A stretch of 64,000 nucleotides of DNA from Fragilaria crotonensis. Lineage: Eukaryota > Bacillariophyta > Fragilariophyceae > Fragilariales > Fragilariaceae. The notes beneath the pieces were generated by a model. The model saw nothing but the letters and a program-made list of their open reading frames with translations. It was not told the DNA's origin and searched no databases. Each line of letters opens with the position of its first letter. The first letter of the stretch is position 1. The translations under genes and the position numbers were made by a program. This document shows positions 31,202 through 43,319 of the stretch, one piece after another. The stretch spans positions 1-64,000 of the forward strand of contig JAKSYS010000006.1 in assembly GCA_022925895.1 (NCBI GenBank). Reading direction: 5' to 3'.

Positions 31202-31858
31202 ATGAACCACTACAAGATTTCCCTCGCTTTGATTGCCATGAGCATCGGATCACATGCGTTCACTATCACTCCTGTAAACATCGTGGCATCGACTCGACTG
31301 TCATCAACTACAACCAATGACCGTTACTTCATGGATGAAATTCCAAATGACAAGCCCAATATGGCCTTGTCGAACAATATTGAGCCATCCCAACCAGCAG
31401 CACCTAAGAACAAGCCGTCCCCGAAGAAGGGAGGAGCATCACACGGAAAGGACGGAGTTCTTGCGCCAGTTGTGACTACTCTGAAAGCTGTTGTCGGCGA
31501 AGAAGGGATCAACAAGGTTCGAGGCAAGGTGATTGCTATGCACTCGGATGTGATCAAGGGCTTTGTTGATACCGCGGACTCTCCAATTGGTCAGACCGTC
31601 CTGAAAACCATGTTTGCTGTTGCGGATGTGGACAAGAATGGAACCCTTGAAGAAAATGAACTCAACCAGGCCTTGGAGTCGTTGGGCTTCCGCTTCTTGA
31701 ATGATAAGCAAAAGCATGGAATCTTTGAACGAGCAGATGCTGACAAAAATGGTCACATTGATTTGGACGAATGGATGGAAGAAGCTCCCAAGACTCTACG
31801 AACAAACTTGGTGAAACTTGCAAAGCAAAACGGTGGGGATCTTGGACTCCTTGCATAA
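31202..31858 (+). CDS. EF-hand calcium-binding protein with a plastid-type presequence
   Basis: The protein is 218 residues from the ATG at 31202. Residues 1-19 form a signal peptide (MNHYKISLALIAMSIGSHA) cleaved before F20. SHA|F fits the diatom plastid-import rule (ASAF-like motif with Phe at +1), and the following Ser/Thr-rich segment resembles a transit peptide. A Pro/Lys-rich linker (about 60-80) is followed by a helical region. Two canonical EF-hand loops follow: DVDKNGTLEENE (142-153) and DADKNGHIDLDE (179-190), both with the ligand-position Asp, Asn and Glu. A calcium sensor or buffer of the plastid stroma is therefore likely. The partner is unknown. It converges on the RACK1 gene downstream. 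Confidence 0.82.
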   Translation: MNHYKISLALIAMSIGSHAFTITPVNIVASTRLSSTTTNDRYFMDEIPNDKPNMALSNNIEPSQPAAPKNKPSPKKGGASHGKDGVLAPVVTTLKAVVGEEGINKVRGKVIAMHSDVIKGFVDTADSPIGQTVLKTMFAVADVDKNGTLEENELNQALESLGFRFLNDKQKHGIFERADADKNGHIDLDEWMEEAPKTLRTNLVKLAKQNGGDLGLLA

Positions 31859-32585
31859 ACGCTGTCAGACAGAAGATGACCGAAGTATACATGCAACAAG
31901 TCACGATGAATTTTGCATTGCATCATAGAAGGATAACAATGAATATAGAGAACTCTCCTTAACATTATTATGTTGAAATTCGACAACCTCTTCGTTGACC
32001 GGGCTCGTACAGCCGGGTGTGTTACGAAGTTTTCCGCTCTATGGAGTAGGCACTCCACTGCTGAGTAAGTCGTGTAGATGGTACAAGTACCGTACCCTTC
32101 TATGTTGCACACGTAGAAAGCTAGTAAGCAAACATCACATATGCTGACATATGATATATGATACGCATACACGTAATAGAATATATATAGTGTAGTTGCA
32201 CCAGTATCCAGTACCTGGTATAGAATATATATAGAACAACAACCAACGTTGTAGAGTACTACCTGGTACCATACTACATACACCCGATGTCTTCGTTGTT
32301 AAGGTTCCTTCAGGAGCGGCGGGGACGAGGAGATGAATGCGACACTCTACCGGTAGTAGACACAATCATACTGTAGCTACTGCTTCCCCGTGCTTGGACT
32401 GGGATGGATCAGCTCCACTAGTAGAGCCGTTGGCACCCTGTAGAGTACTCGTACGCGGTAAACATGCATCGATTAATCGACGCTGTAACTAGAAATGCCG
32501 TGCATGACAACCATTATAAATGCGAAAGTGAGGAAGGGAAGTCATTAACTGAACTAATGCTACTACAATGTAGTGAAAGTTCAAT
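31859..32585. other. Convergent spacer between the EF-hand and RACK1 genes
   Basis: This holds the 3' regions of two convergent genes. There are two short TATATATAG-containing stretches near 32180 and 32228, and TACCTGGTA motifs near 32210 and 32262. No gene is supported. Confidence 0.5.
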
Positions 32586-33542
32586 TTACATGCCAGCATT
32601 CACGGAATAGACACGAATCAAGTTGTCAGAGTAGCCAGTGAACAGGATGCTTCCGTCGGCCGACCAGGCAAGGCAGGTGCAGGTGGGGATCTTGCCATTC
32701 TTATCCTCCTCAGGACGAAGAGTGTCCACAACGATCTTGCTCTCCAAATCCCAAATCTTGATGCAGTCATCTGTGGCTGCGCAGAGCCAGTAACGGTTTG
32801 GAGAGAAGCAGAGAGAGTGAATGATTTCACCGGCATCGAGAGAGTAGAGGCGCTTGCCTTCGTTCAAGTCCCAAAGCATGGCAGTTCCATCTTTGCCACC
32901 AGAGGCGCAGAGAGACCCATCCGGGGAGACACATACGGTGTTCAAGTATCCGGTGTGTCCGACAAGGTCATTGCGGAGCTTGCAGTTGGTAAGAGCCCAG
33001 ACCTTGACGAGACGATCCCAGCCGCAGGAGACGATGAGGGGGACAGAAGTGGAAGGAGAGAAACGAACGCACGAAACCCATTCAGAGTGACCGGCTTCGC
33101 CTTGGGCGATAGTGTACTTGCACTCTCCCAACGTATTCCAAAGCTTGATGCTCTTATCACGAGATCCAGAAACAATTTGACGGTTGTCCACCGAGAAGGC
33201 AACGGAGAGGACATCCTTCTCGTGTCCAACGAAGCGACGAGTGGTCTTTCCGGAGTTGATCTCCCAAAGACGGAGCGTTCCATCCCAAGATCCAGAGAGG
33301 GCGAACTGACCGTCACTGCTGATGACAACGTCACTGACGAAGTGAGAGTGTCCACGGAGAGCGCGACGTGCGAAACCATATGAATCGTCGGTGTCTCCAG
33401 CATGGGTCAATTGCCAGACCAAGACGGACTTGTCACGGGAAGAACTCAACACGAGGTTAGGATCCTCGGGGGTTGTAGCAATTGAGGTAACCCAGTCAGA
33501 GTGACCACGAAGGGTTCCGCGAAGAGTCAAGGTTTCGGACAT
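32586..33542 (-). CDS. RACK1: RACK1, seven-WD40-repeat scaffold of the 40S ribosome
   Basis: The intronless 318-residue protein starts [20 protein letters not shown], as RACK1 proteins do, and has the usual family length. Seven WD repeats are visible, ending VLVWQL, LRLWEI, IKLWNT, VKVWAL, AMLWDL, IKIWDL and IRVYSV. Each of the first six pairs with a GH or similar turn. RACK1 sits on the head of the small ribosomal subunit and docks signalling kinases. The frame has strong coding bias, and a 188-codon antisense frame (32817-33383) is only its shadow. Start and stop are both clear (ATG at 33542, TAA at 32588-32586). Confidence 0.96.
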   Translation of the reverse strand: MSETLTLRGTLRGHSDWVTSIATTPEDPNLVLSSSRDKSVLVWQLTHAGDTDDSYGFARRALRGHSHFVSDVVISSDGQFALSGSWDGTLRLWEINSGKTTRRFVGHEKDVLSVAFSVDNRQIVSGSRDKSIKLWNTLGECKYTIAQGEAGHSEWVSCVRFSPSTSVPLIVSCGWDRLVKVWALTNCKLRNDLVGHTGYLNTVCVSPDGSLCASGGKDGTAMLWDLNEGKRLYSLDAGEIIHSLCFSPNRYWLCAATDDCIKIWDLESKIVVDTLRPEEDKNGKIPTCTCLAWSADGSILFTGYSDNLIRVYSVNAGM

Positions 33543-34054
33543 GGTTGGTTGCTTACTTTCAAATCACAAGGTAAAGTAAATGTGTGGTAATCCGTGTATT
33601 CTACACTAGCAACATCGCTAGTAGTACAGCAACACCTTGTAGCTAGTACTCGTAGCACGGACATGTCAGCAGAGGAAGTATCCTCGTGGAGGTACTCGTA
33701 CTACCCGTAGAGTACCATGTGCTTGTACCCTATGGTGGAATACGCTATCGTACATGTACGAACATATGCGTACCAGTACCACAAACTAGTTTACCACTTA
33801 CTCGGAGTATTGCCACGTAAATACATTGAAAGGTGGTACTACTCCAAGTACTAGCTAGTAGTACTGTAGCACCTGGTACAACTACTCCGATACGCCCAGT
33901 GGGAAGGGGCAGGGAAATAGTGCATAGTCTAGTCTAAAAAAAATTAGAAATTGACGATTGAGAACTACGACTAACATGATGCTTAAAATATGTTGCTCAG
34001 CACACCGCAATCATGACAGGAACACGTCTGGGCGTGGCTCGAGCAAGTCTCTTC
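33543..34054. other. RACK1 upstream region
   Basis: The promoter of the minus-strand RACK1 gene should lie at the left edge. The rest is GTAC-motif-rich spacer (for example 33650-33730 and 33840-33890) with no coding signal. Confidence 0.5.
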
Positions 34055-36220
34055 GGCCATTGCAAATTCTTTTCATGGAAACGAATATTGAAGTTTTCAA
34101 TTAGCAGCCAGTGAACAAAACTGAAAGAAGTTCAGTTCGTTCACAGCAGTAGCTACCCGATTGGATTCGATTGTTGCAATTGGCTTCGTCGTTTTCCTCA
34201 TTCCAATTTTTTTGCAATTGCGATTGCGATTGCGATTATCATTGGCATCATCATCCTCATCCTTGTTATCACTAGTACCTTGCTTCGTTGCGATAGCAAT
34301 TGCGATTATTGTTGGCATCGTCATCCTCATCCTTATCACTACCTTTGACTGGCGGACGTTGGTATCCAAATTGCAAAGCATCATAATGGTGCAGCCAAAA
34401 CGCATCTGTGCCATTCGGATCAATCAATCTCCGAATCGCAAAAGGAATCTTGTCGTTACGAAAGTCGCCACTTTCCATTTGGACTTCCCAATGTGACCGA
34501 GCACCATTTTTCCAGGCCTTGCTTAGGCCGTCAACATTGAGAAGCATATTGTGTAAAGCACAACACATTAGCCAGATGTTGTCACTGACTTCTGTGTTGT
34601 GCAATCGAATCCCAGTTTTGAGAATCTGCCAAGAATGCCCCTTCAAAATTCCAAAGGTGCACGCGATATCCTTCCTCATGGACTCAAGCCACTGAGAAAA
34701 CCTCAACTCGGATCGATTGCAGGATCCTCTCAATGGTGGCACCATTGTGGACCACTCAAGGTATCCATTGTCAACTATGACATATGCTCCTTTGCGCTTT
34801 AGTGTCCTGTCCTGCTGCCCTGTGTCCGCACCACTGGACATACCTTGTCAAGTCCTCACCTTGAAGTCCATTTTGCTGTTCAATGCTGCTCCGTCACGAA
34901 GCTCGTCCGACATAAACGTATCAAAACAAATCAATGTCTTGTCGGAGTTCCATCTTCCAGGTTGGCCTGTTGTTGTATGCAAGATTTGTCGACGATGATT
35001 GTATGTGAGATTAATTGTACGTCCGCATCGTACTTGTTGACTTACAGCCGAGATGCGCTTGACTTAACGAAACACAAACCTTTTCAAGAGGAATGTGAGT
35101 TGCATTGGTACTGCCAATGCAACCCAAAAAACCTGCAACGTTGTTCTCTTTCTTGCAATCTCTCAACTCCTTCACCGTTTGTGACGCAGTAACATACATC
35201 GGGTAAAGCACCGTTGCTCCAAACTTCACAAATTGGTGACAGAACGACCAATGCACGCCATGACTGAATTAGGTCACGTCCATCACGTCAGCGAAGGTCC
35301 ATCCTCTTCCTTGTTATCAAAGTGAACCTAGGAGAAGTAATTTAATTGGGGAAACCTTTTTGTTTTTCTTGTTGCTCTCTCCTCTTACATAACAACCATC
35401 CCCTGGCGCCTTGGTCCACCTGTCAAACAATCCTTTGCTCTTGTTGGACAAGATCAAGTCAAGAAGCAACTCATACGACGCAAATGGCAATGGAAAGTTC
35501 TGTCTAAACTCCTTGGACCAATGTTGATTGTTAGGTTGCAGATCCTGGATGTAATCCTCCCACCATGCACACATTTTGGAAGTCTTCTTGCATCGGACGC
35601 AAGTGATTGGGTCAACCTTGGACGCGCAATCCGTATTTCCTTCCTTGGGCCATTTCGTTGTGTCTTCGACTCCAGTGCATCTCTCTTTCGCTTTTCAATT
35701 CTCTGTCCAACCATGTTGGTGGTGGCCAAAGCAATGCGCAAATTTCCCTAATATGCATCTTCATAGTCTTCTTACATGATGTATGCCTCGAATTTCTCGT
35801 CGTCAATCTCGTCATTGTTTTCATCCAAAAAATGTCCTCAGTCAACGGAACATCCACACCACCAGCCACCACACAGATTACAACAAGTCTTGAAGCTTTT
35901 ACACCCGTGGTTGCCTCAGAAATGGCTAGAAATGTGGGGAAGGAAGTAGAATCCTATTACAATTCGGCAAAACAGCCAATCAAACTAAAACTGACTCCAA
36001 TCATGGCTGGTAGAAAGTACTCCAGTGTCAGGATTGGTTTGATTCCGGGTCCTTTGCCCAAACTGTTTCGAGTCCGGTTTTTATGTTGAAAAAGACCCGG
36101 ATTCACTAAAATTGACACCGTTCTGGTGTCGACTTTGGAGGCTGTAAACATTGAGTTTTAACTAAGTGACGCCGAGTTTAGTTCGTGTGTCCAGTTTGGT
36201 TTCTGTAAGCATCCTCGGCC
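34055..36220 (-). mobile_element. Decayed PIF/Harbinger element
   Basis: This interval holds a degraded minus-strand transposase related to that at 13518-15164. The right end read inwards is GGCCGAGGATGCTTACAG, close to the GGCCGATGCTTA terminus of the intact element, and is followed by TTC. A candidate left end GGCCATTGC at 34055 is also preceded by TTC (34052-34054). It is weak beyond the GGCC, so the left boundary is tentative. Confidence 0.6.
34260..35760 (-). pseudogene. Harbinger transposase pseudogene
   Basis: Three blocks in changing frames follow the order of the intact transposase. An N-terminal block is at 35574-35317 (CAWWEDYIQDLQP, KKVSPIKLLLLGSL). The first-catalytic-Asp region is at 35256-35011 (FLGCIGSTNATHIPLEKV), where the catalytic Asp has become Asn. 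The second half is at 34841-34272 (YVIVDNGYLEWSTMVPP, RKDIACTFGILKG), where the catalytic Glu is replaced by Ala. The C-terminal codons carry a duplicated Asp/Asn-rich repeat (34190-34340). With two of three catalytic residues lost and frameshifts between blocks, it is non-functional. Confidence 0.88.
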
Positions 36221-38215
36221 TTCTACTCGGAGTTCAGAGTATCGTATTTCACGGAGTTATGTAACCCACGCATTCTTTCCCACCAATAAAAATGATATCA
36301 CGAATCCTTGAGTGATGCCTTTATTTGATCCATGAATCAATGTTGATGCGTTAGATGGTAATGCCAACAAAAATGGAGACTGGACTGATGACTAGAGATG
36401 GCCGTGACAAGAAACTCCTAGTGTATACCCGCGACAATTATTGAAACAATTCGCAACCGTCGCCCATGTCCACACAATTCAAAATTGTGGTTGCATACTA
36501 TCCCGCATTCTTCAGCAGAGTCCCCACAGATTGCTTGTAGATCTTTCCCAACAAGCAATGGATCTGGATGTATGACATGAATTCTGCTCAAAAGGCAAAA
36601 TATTCATTGTCTACGACAGTGGACTACATGCGTCCAAAGAAATAAATGGATGCTGGGTTATTTCTGCAACGAACTAAACAATGATGTGCATAGATGCTGA
36701 TGCTTGTTGCATCACACATGTGCATATGGGCCTGAGACATTGATGTTCATTGAAATTGTTGAGGGTCAGCAGCCTGCAGCACTCTGCAATCTCATAAGTT
36801 AATTGATATAAATGCGCCTCAAACAGCAAACTCAGATCCCAGCCAGACCATAAAGACTTACACTCTCTCTTATCATATAATGACTGAGTGAATTGAAATT
36901 AGTTCCCATCCAACCAGAATGGGTGAAAGGACATCAGAATTCACTACTACAGCCATATGTGAAGTTGCTTGGTGCTCTGCAAGGCAAGACTAAATACTGA
37001 TGCAGATTTTCTTGCAACAGAGTACCAAAGTTGTGGTAGACAGCAATCAATTGCTGAGGGAATATCATGTTGATACGTGTCAACAAATGGTAAGCATCTG
37101 ATAAATCAGATTGAATTTATCAATTTCCATATCAATGGTATCCACATGCAACGATGCATGCAGGAGTTACGCAACAGAAATTACAAGGCGTGGGAGGACA
37201 CTGTATTCAGAGTGTTCGGGAAACATTTTATGGTAGATTGAGACCACACAAACAAGCCAGCACGACCCCTATTAAACATTTACATGGTCAAGTACCAGTT
37301 CACATTTGTCGTAGCAGTCTTGAACAACAAAAGATCCTGATCTTTCACTTCCAAAAAAATAAACCTCAATTTAACGTGCTGCCGCTTCTCCCCCATCACA
37401 GAGCGGTCGACCCACATGACTAGATACTACCCTTTCCAATAAGGTACATGTAGCGTCCAGCAGGAGACATTTATCCTGGTGTAGTAGCGGAAGAGATCAC
37501 CGTAGCTACTGGTGCCTTAAACTCTTCTGTAATACTGGTACACTTATTTGTATCCTCCACTTCCTTGTAGTTTGGTCCTGATGTCTTTGGAGATGATCCT
37601 GTACTTCTTCAAACAGTAGTGGCTGGACTTCCAGTTCAAGCTGGTCCCTAGCAATCTTGTACAGGACCCATAACTCCGCTTCCGCTTTTTTCGGTTCACG
37701 ACCTCTGGATAGTCAAAGTTTTCCCATGGACCCTCTTGATCCAATGCTTCCACAAGACCAACCATTGTTTCCATATCTCAAGTATAATCCTTTGCTGCCA
37801 TTGTTTTCCTTGCTCTCACTGCCAAGTTGTAATCCTGTTTTTGCTCGGCTAACGCCTTCGCGCTAGAAAATCGTCTGGTACCGATGCCCACGCTATCGTC
37901 GCGAACCGGCCACTCAGATTTTCCGCCAGCCATTTGCATTTTGTTGAATCATGACTTGTCGTACGTCTAATGGAAACAGGTTTTGTTGAATCATGACTTG
38001 TCGTACGCAATGGAAACAGGATAGGCGATACCTGAATGTCTTGTGCCTCCGCTACAAGAATCCAAGATGCTAAGGCTTCTCGCCATACAACATTCCTTAG
38101 CGGGGGCATATTTTTCTTTCATGGAACTCCACCATCTTTGCCATAAAGGCTGTTCTCAACCTACTTTGCTCTACATGGGGACATCGCGGCATAAATTCCC
38201 TAGTTTCTTCCGCGA
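36221..38215. other. Gene-free tract with a 42-bp tandem duplication
   Basis: No gene is recognised. Near 37938-38020 a unit containing TTTTGTTGAATCATGACTTG and TAATGGAAACAGG or a close variant occurs twice in tandem. Short open frames in the tract look random. Confidence 0.5.
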
Positions 38216-38695
38216 CTAAGCACGTTGTGCACTTCCACTGCGTGTTCTCTTGGTGATCTTATTGAGCCTCTGAAACGTTGGAAGATACGACTTGTGAACC
38301 ACTTTCGTGAAGTGTACGCACCGAGCGATCATGGCATTAAAAGCCTTGCCGTGTGCCACCCAATTTATGGTGCTCATGATGCGATCCGTCCATTGGTTGC
38401 GCTCCTGGATGTGTAAACGCAGCGGTGGACCTGTCGCAAAGCTGTGCAGCTCTGTAATGACCTTCGCTGTGATAGTACCTTCTGCTAGTGTCATGAAGGC
38501 GCCTGCGTGAGTGGACAGCAAAACAAAGGAATGAGCTTTCCTGTATTGCTGTTGATGTTTGTTCGCCTTTTTATTAGCGTCTACATTGAGTTGCTTGAGC
38601 AAGCAATGACAAGATCTTTGACTAGCTACCAGTTCACATTTGTCAGTAATAGTCTTCAACAACAAATGATCCTGATCTTTGGCTGCTATCCCCAT
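38216..38695 (-). pseudogene. Retroelement fragment (region after the RNase H-like domain), broken
   Basis: The 159-codon minus-strand frame has the conserved string order LKQLNVDANKKANK, LRLHIQERNQWTDRIMSTIN, WVAHGKAFNAMIARCVHFTK and VVHKSYLPT. In my memory this order belongs to the C-terminal part of abundant RT-containing proteins in diatom genomes, of LINE-like or undefined class. The upstream RT is not present, so it is a remnant. The same motif order recurs at 40804-41933 and 43320-44240. Confidence 0.5.
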
Positions 38696-40803
38696 TTAGT
38701 ATAACTTCTGACTGTTCATCTTCCTGTCAGAAACGACAATGCCAGGCATACATAGCATACAAGATAGCAAGTCATCAGCAGAAACTTGGCAGCAACATGT
38801 CATATCAGATACAATTCAGGTTTGGTTTCTCCTGAAGCAAGGCATTTCTCATTGGCACAAAGGGAATACTGTTCATAAGCCAGACATCCAACAAAATCCA
38901 TGACATTCTTAGCATGATGACATTTAGCAAAGATTGGAATTGACATGATGTGTAAGAATAGATCTGTCAGGCTAGTATGCCACGGTAAGAATCACCACTT
39001 CCTCAAAGGCTAACCGGTCTCATCAATTGCACTTCCAATGATGGATCCCATCTTGCTGGTAGTAATCTGTTGCGTGTCCTTCCTCTCTCCTGACCTTTCA
39101 ATCACTCCAATCATGTGACCACAAATGTTGTATCAGTGTCCGACGTGTCACTGAAGCTAAGGAGATATTTCGCAACAAACTTTTCAATGTAGGGGGTAGG
39201 TGGGGAGGATGATATCCGCATGCTTTGGTACGCATCTGGCTCGACCTCGATGAAGACCTAGGCTCCTCTGGTGTTGATATTTGTGGTTGCGATGATAATA
39301 TTGTGTACACAGGCCATGCTCCTCTGAAGATAATTGTGTTATTGGGGATATGTTCAAAAGGATTTCCATCATCATCCTTAACCACTTGTCTAGCAAAGGG
39401 AGCTTTTTACATACTACATCAACAAACAACAAGTTGGTGTCAGTTTGGATATTGAGGGCCAACCCAAGAACCGGTGAGACAAGCAAAGGAGTGATGATGC
39501 ACCCGGAGAATTTGTGCGTGAATGACAAATAATAGTAATGAGCTGCTAATTCACTTGGTTTCACCTGCATGTAAATTGTATCTTGGTGAATTATTGTTCC
39601 ATCTGCACAGAGCATAGCATTGTATCCGAAATTCCTTTTACCTGCTGTACTTGTAACTCTGGTTCTTTTCTACTAGGTCTCATTGCTTCTCCTGCTGGAG
39701 TTGTTCATAAGGAACAATTGAATGAACAAGGATATCAGAAAAAGTAGAGCATTGTCTGTTTAAAGAGCATGCAATGCCATACTAGGAGTAAGGCGCTTGA
39801 GGAGATACCAGACATTCCCAGAGTGGTACCAAGACTAAATTACGAATTCATAATGGACATACTCCAAAATTCAAGAAGGTACCCATTGTCAGCTGAAGTC
39901 CATCCACTTAACTAGTATTGCTGGCTTTAACTTAAATGGCGAATACATTGATCCAGTTATAATAAAGGCAAGCCTTTGCTTCTTGTCAGCAACACAACCC
40001 AGGGTACCTGCGTTCACCAAGAACTTCATGCCAAGTTGGCATTCGCTGCAAAAGCCTTGAGATTGTGGAGCGCACAAAGAGACTCCAAGCCATGTCAACC
40101 ATTGCGAGATTGGAAAGCCCTCTTGACATCAATGACAGCAACAATAGCTAAGCAAACATCAGCAAAAGGCAAACGTTGGATACCAACATCATGGGAGGCA
40201 ACTATATCAAATGTGCACATACACCGACATCTAATGTACTATGTCACAAAACAAGTTGCAAATAGAAACTGGATAAGAGCCCTGACAGGCATACTCATGC
40301 AAGTAGGTACAACAAAGCGAAGGACATGATACGTGGGGAAGTCACCAGATCCACAACAACCATGGAGACTGCAGCACCACAGCCAGAAAATCTGTGACAT
40401 CACAAGATCATCCACACAGAATTATCCGAAGACTCTCTAACGATTGGCTCATCACTGGCTGGTGTTTGGTATCCGTGCAACTACCATCTTTCTCGGTGTC
40501 CTGTCTCCACCAAATGCACAAAACGGGCGACTGGAGACAGGATTTCGAGGATGTGACGTACAATAGACAAACCTATTCAGTAGTATCTATTGCTGTTGTG
40601 TTTTTGTATTTGCATCATGTGCACCATAGTAAATCTATCTTTTATCAGAGAACATCCTCACCAATCCTCGCCTATCCTCACAATGTCCTGACCCTGCAAG
40701 ACCTTGCTTCATGAAACTTGAAAATGCTTGTAGAGGAGGCAATAGAAAATAGAACATACAAAGATGGTCATTCATTATGTTCTTTTTATAGCAACAAAAT
40801 CGA
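38696..40803. other. Gene-free tract, no recognised feature
   Basis: Short open frames occur on both strands (for example minus 39615-39098), but none shows a domain, motif or codon bias that I can support. Composition resembles the neighbouring decayed-element tracts. Confidence 0.4.
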
Positions 40804-41933
40804 GTGTCAATCTCTTGCAGCTTTGACATCGGCTTCAAACAAAGCGGACCTTTGATACTGCTGTCTCTCTTGCATCAACTTTGGGGGAACCGCCATCGAT
40901 GCTCTTTCAGGCGGGTGACTGATAGCAGAGCGTCCCTTGCAAATGTGAAAAAGGTAACCGAATCTAAAGGAGGGCTTCGGAGCAAGCACCTTGATAATGG
41001 GGATCTCCTCGCCACCATACGCTCGCTCGGATTCAAAGTACAGCTATACGAAGGTAGATTCGCAAGATATAGATTAAGGGCCATCAGACAAGAACTGCGG
41101 GAGTGCAGACAGAATTATGATATTCAACATTCAACGGAACAACAGAGCTGATGGTCTAGCTACATGGTATCAAGATCAGCCTTTGAAGCCACAATCAATT
41201 GATTGCACTGATCATGTCCCCAAAGGTCCGATATCCACATCTTTGAACGGAATTTGTCTAGTATGTCAAATCGATTCACCGATGAAACATGATAAGTCTT
41301 TGATTTCGAATTGTTTGGAAGGTTTTATTCAAGGCTGTCTCCAAGTGATCAGATTCGACAAACTATATTCATATACAACCAAATGGCATGTTGACCTAAA
41401 GCGCTACCGAGTAGCGAAAGTTAAGGACGAACAGATTAGGGTCTGCCTCGGTAAATCATGTCTTACAGTGTATGGAGAATCCAGTTAGGATTAAAGCCCT
41501 GGCAAAGTTCAAACATGCTATGTCCAAAGGGGGACATTATCATCCTGTGACCCAGTTGATTCAGGACAGCGTTCTTCCGTGGCTTAATGGAAGTCCTGAT
41601 TTCCAACCAAGCTTAAACAAAATTCCAAAGAAGCTTCATGATAGTGTTCAGAAGGCTCTGCGTGATCAATCATAGTTGGGGTGGGACAATGCTTTGAAAA
41701 GTTTTCTGAGTGTGGAATGCTGATATGCATCAACCATGGGTGCTTTTGACCCTGTGGAGCCACATCAAGGAAAGGGTTTTCAAACCATGACCAAGATTCT
41801 ACTGGCAATACCGTCCTTTACTCAATCTCTATGGAAAGGGCAAAAGGAATCACTGCATGGATCAACAGATTTGATTCTTTGTCGAACAATAAGGGACGCT
41901 AAATTAGCCAAAATTATGGATTTGCATGCTTAG
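40804..41933 (+). pseudogene. Retroelement fragment with RNase H-like and C-terminal motifs, broken
   Basis: Successive plus-strand frames contain VTDSRASLANVKKVTESKGG (RNase H-like, near 40915), NRADGLATWYQ (near 41140), a middle piece, and then HYHPVTQLIQDSVLPWLNGS (near 41535) and LGWDNALKSFLS (near 41675). The string ADGLATWY corresponds to the NVDANKKANK part of the minus-strand fragment at 38216. The GWDNALK block is a further conserved C-terminal block of the same family. Frames shift several times, so it is a dead copy. Confidence 0.5.
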
Positions 41934-43319
41934 TACCCGGAAATGGTACCTGAGGGAGATCACCACTACTATTGCAAGAGGTCTTTAGACGGTATAATCA
42001 ACAAAACGAAAGTGACTACCGGTAGGAGGATATGGCTCATTTAGATGAGAGGGGCTCGAATACGCATGGTTAAAGAGGGCCAACGTCAGACATTGATCAC
42101 TGCATTTTTCCAACGACAGCCATGAAGCTACTACGCGCAGGATGCAACCGGCGGGGATTTTGGGGGAGCGATAGCACTAGGTTTAGTTAAGTTACCGCCC
42201 CTCTGTACGCACCATGATGATGGAGCCGTAACGGGGCACACTCTCTGGTCTTAACTAAAGACTGGGGGCGGTGAAAACCCAATAATTCGTTTTTATGTAT
42301 AAAACAAAGCAGACAACATGTACTTGAATTCAGCTATGACGCCGGGTAATCATTGACACGTCTTGCTGGGGGATCTCTTATCTTGTCAAACGCACACTGG
42401 CACCTTCATATGTAGCTACTATTGAAAGATTGTTTGTCCATTTTGATTATTGTTGCCGACGACAAGGAATTGCTAAAGCCTCTATCGTTATGCGTGATTC
42501 GACTACAAGCACGTGCTTTGGACCAACTCTTTCATGCTTGGATGGCTAGGCACCCGCCCATAGCATGAACTATATTAAACTGCTCATCTTGATGTCCTAC
42601 ACACAATAGTTCAGTACCACCATACCTGTAGAGCTGCTCATCAGAAGATTAAAATGAATGTATGATGCATAGATTTTGTCCAGTGGAGACAAGACTCCAA
42701 GGAAGACACAACACTGAGAAATACGGTAGTGATGGCTCAAAGAAATGTTGACGAACCATGGACCATGGACTATTTGGTTGGTCAATGAACAATGGCAGAG
42801 GAGAGAGTAGCATGCTGGGGCAAAGGACCAACCAGCAATGTAGAAGCATCATTATTTTGCTCAGAACCATTATGATTTTTTCCTAAGATTGATAGAATAT
42901 GCACTAGGACAGTAGCACTTTCTCTGCCAGACCCTTGCTACAGACAATCACACTTTATTTGATGTGATCTGTGGAATATCCATTGATGCTGGAAATCAAG
43001 GGAATCACATATGTGATATAGATGTCCTCATGCCAGAGTGGGAAATCCTGGTTGAAATACATGAACCATGTCACCAGCAATTAAAGGTCATATGGGTGAA
43101 CACAGTATGTGACAAGAGGTCATCAAGACACCAGAAATACTCCCTTTCAGGAGTTATCAATGCTGGCACAATCCAACATTTAAGCAGACAACCTTGTGAG
43201 ACAATACAAAACTTCAGTTTGCTGTGCTACTAAATCATTCATGGTCATGATTCCCCAAACAGGAGTCAGCTTGATCACTGATGATGGAAAAATCATGTTA
43301 ACAAGTAAAGAGGAAAACA
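41934..43319. other. Gene-free tract with interlocked inverted repeats
   Basis: No gene is recognised. Between 42182 and 42272 two perfect inverted repeats interlock: TTTAGTTAAG pairs with 42250-42259, and ACCGCCCC pairs with 42265-42272. The order fits a pseudoknot rather than a simple hairpin. Confidence 0.5.

Noticed and set aside
32817-33383. A 188-codon plus-strand open frame
   Set aside because: It is exactly antisense to RACK1 and shows no domain; it is a shadow of the conserved gene.
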